A stretch of DNA of 12,500 nt from Symbiodinium natans. Its lineage: Eukaryota; Sar; Dinophyceae; Suessiales; Symbiodiniaceae. The position numbers and the translations under genes are program-made. The notes beneath the pieces were generated by a model. The model was not told the origin of the DNA, did not search any database, and saw only the letters and a program-made list of their open reading frames with translations. The DNA lies in NCBI GenBank assembly GCA_905221605.1, contig CAJNDS010001241.1:10001-22500 (forward strand), written 5' to 3'. Below are positions 1 through 6,615 of the stretch, piece after piece; position 1 is the first letter of the stretch, and the number at the start of each line of letters is the position of its first letter.

Positions 1-813
1 GACTCTTAGCAGGTGTAGCATGAGTGGGAGCTCCGGTGATCTTGAAATACCACTACTCTTCATGTCATTTTACTTATTCCGTGAGGCTGAAAATTGCATC
101 ATGTTAACGTTGCCTCTTTTGGCAGCTGATCTGTGCGGAAGACATAGTCAGGTGGGGAGTTTGGCTGGGGCGGCGCATCTGTTAAATGATAACGCAGGTG
201 TCCAAAGGTGAGAGGGGAAAAGCTTGCTTGATTTTGATTTGCAGTACGAATACAAACTGTGAAAACATGGCCTATCGATCCTTTAGGTCTGAGAAATATT
301 CAGCTAGAGGTGTCAGAAAAGTTACCGCAGGGATAACTGGCTTGTGGCAGCCAAGCGTTCATAGCGACGTTGCTTTTTGATCCTTCGATGTCGGCTCTTC
401 TCCCAGAGTGTCGGATTGTTAATAGGGCGTGAGCTGGGTTTAGACCGTCGTGAGACACGTTAGTTTACTGCGACAGTAATCGAAGTCAGTGCGAGAGGAA
501 CACTTCGTTCAGATACTTGGTTAGTGTGGCTAGCTGAAAAGCTAATACCACGAAGCTATCGTCTGTTGGATTACGACTGAACGCCTCTAAGTCGGAATCC
601 ACCGCTCTCATTGCAACATGCCAACGAATAAGCTTTGGCTCTAACGCATTTCAGCTCCTTCGCCGATAAAGGCAATGGGGTGAATGATAATTTCATGCAG
701 TGGGAGTGATCGATCTTTTGTAGACGATGTAATCGAATCCAGCTATTGTAAGTGCTGAGAGTATCCTTTAGGATACGATCCACTGAGACTCATCCCGTGT
801 TTTTGGGTCTGTC
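1..813 (+). rRNA. Large-subunit (28S-type) rRNA, 3' part, with missing core segments
   Basis: This is the 3' third of a eukaryotic nuclear-type LSU rRNA, cut at its 5' side by the window. Recognised conserved blocks are the start at GACTCT, TGGGGAGTTTGGCTGGGGCGG (151-171), the GGCCTATCGATCCTTTAG block (269-286), GCTGGGTTTAGACCGTCGTGAGAC (434-457), the sarcin-ricin loop region (481-507) and GAACGCCTCTAAGTC (580-594). The 3' end near 813 is placed by matching the terminal helix of yeast and mammalian 28S from memory. Compared with remembered 28S, short conserved stretches are absent near 7-11, 208-216, 401-409, 420-421 and 468. Several other helices are intact through compensatory changes. It may be a pseudogene, a truncated repeat copy, or a genuinely reduced rRNA. 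LSU identity is near certain; functionality is doubtful. Confidence 0.9.
761..776 (+). other. Terminal-region hairpin of the LSU rRNA
   Basis: GTATCC (761-766), a TTTA loop and GGATAC (771-776) form a perfect six-pair hairpin. It lies where the last helix region of 28S is expected, shortly before the predicted 3' end near 813. It helps anchor the alignment of the end and shows that this part of the molecule is still foldable. Confidence 0.6.
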
Positions 814-839
814 ATCCTTCCACTTTCTATTCAAACGTG

Positions 840-1475
840 TTTTCATTTAATTAAAGTAATTAAACTAATTAAGTTAATTACACTAAGTAAATGAATTAAA
901 TTAATGCAATTAATTCAATTAATTACATGAAGTAAATTAATTCATTAAAGTCATGGAAAAAATTACATTCAAAACATATATGAAATTTATTTAATTATTT
1001 AAACTCAGCAAATTATTTAAATTAATAAAAATGAATTAAATAAATTAAAATTCGTTAAGTAATTTGTGAATTTAGTTTAATAAGTTTAATTGACGTAATT
1101 AATTAATTAATATTTTTTAATTAATTTCTTTAATTTAGTTAATGTAATTAACTTAATTGTTTAATTTACTTAATTAGTTTATTTCATTACTTTTCTTATT
1201 TAATAATTAATTGATTTTAATTAATTTAATTAATGTGAATCAATTTACATAATTTCATCAATTTAATTAAGGAAATTTCTGTAAATAATTTGATTAAGCT
1301 AAATAGCTTAAAAATTTAATGAAATTGACTTAATTGTAATAGTATACTTAATTTAATGAATTTACTTCATTTAATTACTTTAATTAACTTAGCTAATTTA
1401 ATTAATTTAAGTAATTTAATTAGTTTGGTTTATTTAAATTATTTGGTTTCTTTAAATGATTAATTCTGGATATTA
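840..1475. repeat. A/T-rich tract with degenerate 9-bp tandem repeat
   Basis: By eye roughly 85-90% A/T, with an abrupt change from the rRNA on the left and from the mixed-composition spacer on the right. The tract is not random A/T. From 849 to 956 it reads as twelve successive 9-base units all starting AA, consensus AATTAAATT. From 1353 to 1460 it reads as twelve units all starting TT, consensus TTAATTAAT, a near rotation of the same unit. The middle is similar but drifts out of phase. No gene is seen. It could be a decayed minisatellite forming the spacer after the rRNA. Function is unknown. Confidence 0.75.
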
Positions 1476-2507
1476 TGTAAATTCATCAATCCATACATAG
1501 TACGTTGTAAGTGTGCATGCTCGAATTGAGTTTGAACAGCTGAGCCTGTGCACTGTCCTGGCTGCTGAGCAGCTGGGTAGTGTGGCCGGGGCTTAGATGG
1601 GCTTTGACTGTTGCCCGGCATTTCCTGCAAAAGGTCGGCGCGCCCTCCCGCCTTGTCTTGTGCGTACGGGGTTCTGGAGAGTTGGTGTAGAGGTCCCGAT
1701 CCTTGGAAAACAGGCAGCCTGTAGCGTGTGAGTGCGAGATTGTAGAGGGTACGGTGGCGCCGCTGCGAAAAGTGAATGAGCGTGCCTGTGAGCTTGGTAG
1801 TGAGTGTTGTTTGGGGTAGCCAGGTCTTCTCTCCACATATGCCTGTTCGTGAGTTGGTGCATGTTGCTGTGCCACCTTTGTCACGGAGCTCTTCATCTCT
1901 GATGACTAGCCCGTCTTGACTTGGATCTTTAGGGTGGGGGGAGGCCTCTACAAACTGTGTACCCTCAGCTAGAAAGGGCCATATGCAATGCGCGAAACAG
2001 CGTGCGCGTGTTGGAAGTGCTTGACTGGGGAGTCTTACATTGACACCTCTAGTGTGCCGCTGCGTTTGTGAAACTTTCGCAGGTCCAAGCCAGAATGTGT
2101 AGTCATGTGCTGCTTCCGTGCGTCGCAGTTGCTTCCGTGTGTTGCGTAACATGAGAACACCTGTGATGTTCTGGCATGTACTCTACTGTTGCTAACGAGT
2201 AGAGTTGAAGTTTTTTGCGCCCGCCCTCTCTCATTTCCGTTGGCAAAGACCACGGGGTGTGAAAAAAACAGCTGAGCTGCAGTGTACGCTTGGAGACTGG
2301 GGGGGAGTGTGCTTAGCTTCTGTCTTGTCAGCTTTGCCTCTGCCGCCTGCAGTGCACCGTCGTGTGTTCCTGCAGGGCCCCCGTGTGGGGCGGTCACTTG
2401 GCCCCGATAGCCAAGGAGCCTGACACGCGCGATAGCCGAGAAAATGAAGAAGTGCGCTGCGCAGCTAATACATGCTAGTGCTGTTTACCGCTCGTGTGTG
2501 AAGTGTT
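1476..2507. other. Left-flank spacer, no convincing gene
   Basis: Mixed-composition DNA between the A/T tract and the retrotransposon. The + strand is visibly G/T-rich, with many TG and GTG runs. That depletes TTA, CTA and TCA and so leaves long open frames on the minus strand. The longest, 1460-2152 minus, is 230 codons from an ATG, but it overlaps two other minus-strand open frames, has a composition expected from the skew, and shows no motif I recognise. I see no RNA gene or clear repeat. The right end stops at the element boundary at 2508. Confidence 0.5.
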
Positions 2508-2738
2508 GAGAGTCGTCATGGAGCCAGTGACATGATAACTCTTTCGCTTGGGCTAACAGTGAGTCCACACTTGGACGAGCCTAAACAACTCGCAAGTTCC
2601 ACGCGTCTGTGAGCGCCTGCTTGTGTTGGGGTAGTGCAGTTGCACGTGTTGATGTGCCGTTCTCTGCAAGATTGTGACATCACAGCTTGCGAGTAGAATC
2701 AAGTAGAGGAGGTAGCGCCCTTTTAGCATTTTGCTTTT
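2508..2738 (+). repeat. Split direct repeat A1 (left end of element)
   Basis: A 231-bp direct repeat, identical base for base to 10607-10837 (offset 8099). Identity begins at GAGAGTCG and ends at a TTTT run; 2507 and 2739 both differ from their counterparts. It forms the left terminus, and the recombinase start codon follows 25 bases later, so it probably carries the promoter or 5' leader of the element. No promoter motif is claimed. Confidence 0.93.
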
Positions 2739-2763
2739 AGTGTGCTCTCGCCGTAGCTGGCGC

Positions 2764-3537
2764 ATGGCTGTGCTCCGCCCGTCGGGCGAGATCTCAAGTT
2801 CAATTTTGCAAAGTGCATGCGCAAGTGGTGCCATGGCCGGCATTACTGCAGGCTCTTCGGCAGCCTCTGACGGTCAAGAAGGGGGTCCAGGGGAGAGCGC
2901 TCCAGTGGAGAGCGACGCGGATACAGAACCGGAAAGTGCAGAAGGTGACAAAGGCATCAGAGTGTTCGACCGCTTGGACGATCTTGAGCCTGAAAGCTCA
3001 CCGCCGCCGAGAGTTCAGCCAGGCATCGTACAGCATGCAGCAATTGATGCCTTCAGCAGGATGGGCAAGCTTATCTCCATCCAAATGCCTTGGGAGTCCC
3101 CTTCTGTAAGCGCAATCTTCAGCGATCTGTCTGCAACTCTCCAGCCGAGCCTTGCAGCATGTTGGCCCGGCAATGTGCAAAATGTGCCGGCAGTGCAGCC
3201 TCAGATCGAAAACATTAAGCCTGCAGTGGACGTTAATTTTGTAACTGCACAAGGTCCAGTTTTTGCCAAAGTAGTCAAATCGCGGCAAGGCGTCACCCCG
3301 CAACAGAAGCGCCAGCGGGATTGGTTAAAGGCAGTCAACATTTGGACAGACGTGTGTGTCAGGTTCAGGCGTGAGTGTGAGCCAGGCTTGGCAGCAAAAG
3401 ATGTTCCAGAGCAGGCTGCGTTCAGAGAAGCTGTCTTTGCAAATGTCGAGGCTTGCCTTGGGGTTAAGTCTCCACTGACCGTACTGAAGCGTGCTCGTAG
3501 CTTCTCAGCGTGGCTGGCGGGATGCCGTGCTGCCTGA
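2764..3537 (+). CDS. Tyrosine recombinase, N-terminal part (before frameshift)
   Basis: Amino-terminal part of the element's recombinase, 257 codons from ATG 2764. A second in-frame ATG at 2833 has a stronger context (G at -3 and G at +4) and may be the true start. The first 90 or so residues are acidic and low in complexity (many E, D, S, P). From about 3300 the sequence is basic and helical, with a KR-A-R-S-F-S-A-W segment typical of the start of the core-binding domain of these recombinases. The frame then ends at TGA 3535-3537, while the homologous continuation lies in the +1 frame. The gene starts directly after repeat A1. Joining of the two parts is inferred from family resemblance recalled from memory. 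Confidence 0.7.
   Translation: MAVLRPSGEISSSILQSACASGAMAGITAGSSAASDGQEGGPGESAPVESDADTEPESAEGDKGIRVFDRLDDLEPESSPPPRVQPGIVQHAAIDAFSRMGKLISIQMPWESPSVSAIFSDLSATLQPSLAACWPGNVQNVPAVQPQIENIKPAVDVNFVTAQGPVFAKVVKSRQGVTPQQKRQRDWLKAVNIWTDVCVRFRRECEPGLAAKDVPEQAAFREAVFANVEACLGVKSPLTVLKRARSFSAWLAGCRAA
3488..3537 (+). other. +1 frameshift zone in recombinase gene
   Basis: Both reading frames are open only between the stop at 3485-3487 (frame of part two) and the stop at 3535-3537 (frame of part one), so any shift must fall here. A GGG run at 3519-3521 is the simplest site: one extra G would explain it. Alternatives are a programmed +1 shift, a small intron, or a sequencing error. A small GT-AG intron at about 3464-3508 seems unlikely because it would remove the family-typical helix just before the shift. 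Confidence 0.65.
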
Positions 3538-4909
3538 CTACAGCGGACCGCTCTCTGAGGCCAATGCGTGGCGTTATGTTTCGCAGCTAAAGGATATGGA
3601 AGCAGCGCCGACGAAAGCCGAGGCCTTTCTAAGCTCGGCCAGGTTTGCCCATTTTGTCCTGGGGTTTAATTTGGCTTTGGTTGTTGATAGTAAGCGCGTG
3701 AAAGGGGTAGCGCAGCAAATGTTTGCGGGAAAGGAAGCCCTCAAACAAGCACTACCGCTGTCAGTACATCAGGTGCTGCAGCTGCATCAAGGTTTAGCAG
3801 ATGTGTCTCGTCACCTCGTCGACAGGGCGATGTGTGCTTACGTCTTGATTGCCTTATACGGAAGAGCAAGACATTCTGACCTCGAGCAGATTTCGTCCAT
3901 CAAGCATGATCATGACAAGTATGGTGGGTTCCTCGAAATCCTGACTAGAAAGCATAAAGGTGCCAAATCAGCACAAAAGAAGAGCAAGTTTTTGCCCATC
4001 CTTGTGCCGGCCATTGGCGTCCACGGAAAGCCGTGGATGCATTTGCTCGTTGATGTGTTTCAGAGGTTGAGCTTGCCTGTTGACGGTGCTATTGACGGGC
4101 CAGTCCTGCCTGCGCCGCGTGACAGTGGAGGCGAGGAGTTCTCGTGCCGGGCAATTGAGTCTGGTGAGGTGACTGCTTTCCTACGGCAGTTCCTTGGTTT
4201 ACCAGCGCCAGTAGCGGGCGAACGGGGCGTCTCTTCTCACTCCTTGAAAGCTACTTGCCTCAGTTGGGTCAACAAATACGGTGTGTCAGATCGCACGCAG
4301 ACGGTGCTGGGAAGACATTGCAAGTGCGCTTCCACTGCTGATGCCGTGTACGCTAGAGACATGTGTGTCGGTCCCACGCGCGAGCTGCAGCGCATTATTG
4401 AAGCCATAGCCGGTGGAGATTTCCGACCCGATGAAGCTAGGTCTAGATACTTCAGGTTTCCGCCTCGGCCACCGTCCCCCGTTGCTGAGGTGTTGGAGAA
4501 CCAGCGCAAGGACGAGGAGAGTGTGCAATCTGCAGCAGCAGAGTTGGAGGAAGGTGAAGCTAGCGAGCCGGAGGAGCCATTTTCGTTGAGCCCCGCGTGT
4601 GGAGCCAGCGAGCAAGACGACTCCTCTTCTTCCTCGTCCGACGATGGCTGCAGCAGCAGTGATGAAGAGGATCAGCCTCCGCCAGCTAAGGCCCAGCGCT
4701 TGCGTGGGCGCGCGCCAGTGAATGCAGACGCCCAGGTTTGGTGGGTGCATCGCAGGTCCAAGATGCTGCATCTGGTGAATGGCCAGAAAGCCACGCCTGA
4801 TGAGGAGCAGATCTTTGCGTGTGGGCGATCTGTGTCTAGGATGTTCCGGCCTGCTGAAGACGCAGATGTGCGGGGTCCTGTGTGCAACACATGCGCAAAG
4901 AACGCGTGA
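3488..4909 (+). CDS. Tyrosine recombinase, catalytic part (after frameshift)
   Basis: Catalytic part of a phage-integrase-fold recombinase that would cut and rejoin DNA to integrate the circular element. Numbering from the GTG codon at 3491: catalytic Arg is R127 in G-R-A-R-H-S-D-L; candidate catalytic Lys lie at K154/K156; the H-x-x-R box reads H250-S-L-K253, with Lys in place of Arg; the next His is H276 in L-G-R-H; the nucleophile is Y287 in V-Y-A-R-D. After the domain comes an acidic and serine-rich tract (about residues 345-395) and a C-terminal H427, C444, C465, C468 set that could bind one zinc ion. No in-frame ATG precedes the conserved start, so translation must come from the upstream part. 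The next gene, gag, begins 416 bases downstream. Confidence 0.85.
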   Translation, partial: SVLVASQRGWRDAVLPDYSGPLSEANAWRYVSQLKDMEAAPTKAEAFLSSARFAHFVLGFNLALVVDSKRVKGVAQQMFAGKEALKQALPLSVHQVLQLHQGLADVSRHLVDRAMCAYVLIALYGRARHSDLEQISSIKHDHDKYGGFLEILTRKHKGAKSAQKKSKFLPILVPAIGVHGKPWMHLLVDVFQRLSLPVDGAIDGPVLPAPRDSGGEEFSCRAIESGEVTAFLRQFLGLPAPVAGERGVSSHSLKATCLSWVNKYGVSDRTQTVLGRHCKCASTADAVYARDMCVGPTRELQRIIEAIAGGDFRPDEARSRYFRFPPRPPSPVAEVLENQRKDEESVQSAAAELEEGEASEPEEPFSLSPACGASEQDDSSSSSSDDGCSSSDEEDQPPPAKAQRLRGRAPVNADAQVWWVHRRSKMLHLVNGQKATPDEEQIFACGRSVSRMFRPAEDADVRGPVCNTCAKNA

Positions 4910-5325
4910 ACGAAAGGAGCAGTTGCAAAAGCAAATCCCATGAAGTGGGTGCCTCTGTGCAGGAGTGGAGAAGCTCAGGTGCACAGAGTGCGCGGCACTA
5001 TTTGTGCTCTTCTTCTGTTATGTGACAGGAGATTCAGGGAGAAGGCCTCAGCTCAGAAAGTTTTGGCTGAGCTGTCATGCGAGCGCTTGCGCTGAGATGT
5101 TGTAGATTTTTCTTGTGCGCTGTGACATGTCTGCTAAGAGAAGTCAGGATGCATGTGATCTGAGTTGGACTGTCGTGTTGTTAATCGAGCCTGAGAGAGC
5201 GCGTCTGTGCATAGGTTAGGGCCGGGTAGGTCTGCGCGTCTGCTTGTGAGTTGCCCGATTCTGCTAGTTCGCGTGCTCAAGCTGTCTTTGGTGTGTCAGA
5301 AGCCTTGTCGGAAGTTTGCCTTGCC
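4910..5325 (+). other. Intergenic region between recombinase and gag
   Basis: Four hundred bases inside the element with stops in all + frames and no gene seen. It holds two adjacent inverted repeats: CAGCTCAG / CTGAGCTG at 5049-5074 (8 pairs, 10-base loop) and AGCGC / GCGCT at 5082-5093 (2-base spacer). The region could separate transcription units or carry a leader or internal start signal for gag. No specific signal can be shown. Confidence 0.4.
5049..5093 (+). other. Two tandem hairpins upstream of gag
   Basis: The first hairpin has a perfect 8-bp stem (5049-5056 with 5067-5074) around a 10-base loop. The second is a 5-bp GC-rich inverted repeat (5082-5086 with 5089-5093). They may fold in the RNA, but a role is not shown and short inverted repeats also arise by chance. 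Confidence 0.35.
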
Positions 5326-6519
5326 ATGTCCAGCCTTATCGAGAGTGAGCACCACTTCAACCAGCGCTGCGCTGAGGTGGGCCTGACCCCGACGACCATC
5401 AATGCCTTGAACCGGCTCGACCTTAAGTCTTTGGCGCGTCTCGGGTACTCGGTGGGTCAACCTGGGCAGCCTTTACCCGAAGCCACATTGGCGTCTTGGT
5501 TAGAGTCCAACTTCGGGCATGCGACGGTGGGGGAGCATTCTGCGCTCAAGCGTCTCATCTTTGAAGGGCAGACCTTGATTCTTGCCGAGTTAAAAGAGCA
5601 GGTGACCCACCCGGACCGGCAGACGGCCAAGCCAGTCCCAGCGGCGGAGAGACAACGTCGAATGGAAATTCTCAAGGCCAGGCTGGTGGGGCTCCATGTC
5701 AGTGAGTCGCTCGAGCCCGGCCACGCGCTTCTTGACTTGGCTGCCAAAATGGAACAAGAGAACCAGATCCAGTTCATCCCGCCCGAGAAGTGTGTGTCGC
5801 GGCTCCACGAGGTCATGAATGTCAAGACGCCAACTAAGATCGTGGAATTGGAAGCGTCGCGATTAGTTGTCAAAGAGGAGAGTGCGGGGCTGGAACAGCC
5901 CGCGTCGAGCGCTTTGCAGCTCCAAGACGCGCTCCGGCGTCGCGGCCTGGCCTTGGTGTTTGCTCAGTCGTGCAGCTGGGGCAGCTATGAGAAGTATGTT
6001 TGCAAACTGTTTGGTCACCTTGCGCGTGACCCGCCGCCAGGCATGGCAAGGTGCTCCGTATCGCAGCTCGCCGAGGCCGACCGGCAGTGCTGGGTGCGCC
6101 TTATCCAGATGGGAATCAGTCCGCGCAAGCGTCCCGACGGCACCTACCCCCTTGACGAGGAGCTGGCAAAGGTTCTGGAATCTTACGAGGTGTCGTTCAC
6201 TCTGCAGCCACGCCTTGCCAAGGACGCCCCGTCCAAGCGTTCGGGAAGAGGCTCAGGAAGTGACAAGAAGAGACAGCATGTGGACAATCATACTGGTCAT
6301 GGCAAGCAGAAGTTCTTGAAGCCTGGCGGTGGAAAAGGCGCCGGCAGAGAGCCTCGTCTCCCCAAGGAATTTGTCGCGGCCGGAGCAGTGCGCACAACCC
6401 CGGATAGATCTGAGATTTGCTTTGGCTACAGCCTCAACAAGTGTACTGCCAAGGATTGTAAGCGTGCCCATGTATGCGCAAAATGCTTTGGTGCGCATCC
6501 GCTCAAGGAGCACAAGTGA
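5326..6519 (+). CDS. Gag-like nucleocapsid protein with C-terminal zinc motifs
   Basis: Probable structural protein of the retrotransposon, 397 residues from ATG 5326 (TTGCC before the ATG). The frame is open from 5230, but no earlier ATG exists. The first 150 residues are mainly helical, with an E-H-S-A-L-K-R-L-I-F-E-G segment of the type I recall from dinoflagellate retroelement Gag proteins. The region around residues 300-345 is basic and rich in K, R, G and S, suited to nucleic-acid binding. The end carries C365-x7-C373-x4-C378-x3-H382, a CCCH-type finger, followed by C384-x2-C387-x3-H391-x4-H396. Such Cys/His motifs bind packaged RNA in Gag proteins. The gene ends in a single TGA that is in frame with the polyprotein. 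Gag assignment rests on position, zinc motifs and overall look. Confidence 0.75.
   Translation: MSSLIESEHHFNQRCAEVGLTPTTINALNRLDLKSLARLGYSVGQPGQPLPEATLASWLESNFGHATVGEHSALKRLIFEGQTLILAELKEQVTHPDRQTAKPVPAAERQRRMEILKARLVGLHVSESLEPGHALLDLAAKMEQENQIQFIPPEKCVSRLHEVMNVKTPTKIVELEASRLVVKEESAGLEQPASSALQLQDALRRRGLALVFAQSCSWGSYEKYVCKLFGHLARDPPPGMARCSVSQLAEADRQCWVRLIQMGISPRKRPDGTYPLDEELAKVLESYEVSFTLQPRLAKDAPSKRSGRGSGSDKKRQHVDNHTGHGKQKFLKPGGGKGAGREPRLPKEFVAAGAVRTTPDRSEICFGYSLNKCTAKDCKRAHVCAKCFGAHPLKEHK
6517..6519 (+). other. Single in-frame TGA between Gag and polyprotein
   Basis: The gag stop is TGA followed by TGG TTA. From 6520 to the first ATG of the polyprotein at 6616 the same frame contains 32 sense codons and no further stop, so one stop alone separates the two products. 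This is the layout used by elements that make Gag-Pol by stop readthrough. It could instead be chance, since such a gap stays open in the right frame about 7% of the time (one third times roughly 0.21), with pol starting at its own ATG. Confidence 0.5.
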
Positions 6520-6615
6520 TGGTTAGGGGCTGAGAAGAAGCTCGAAGGGGGAGCCAGTGACAGCTGCGTCTCCTGTGGCGTAGTTGGAGGCTCGGGCCCT
6601 GAAGCTTCGCGACGC

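Noticed and set aside
20-783. Short open frames inside the rRNA region
   Set aside because: They overlap clearly recognisable 28S rRNA blocks and are chance frames.
840-1475. CRISPR-like array in the A/T-rich tract
   Set aside because: The units are 9 bases, degenerate and contiguous, with no conserved repeat of usual length and no spacers.
1460-2152. 230-codon minus-strand open frame starting with ATG
   Set aside because: The G/T-rich + strand depletes minus-strand stops, several overlapping minus frames are open at once, and no motif or plausible protein composition is seen.
2553-2843. Minus-strand frame across A1, repeated at 10652-10849
   Set aside because: The shared protein-like stretch is only the translation of the identical A repeats; it has no start or features of its own.
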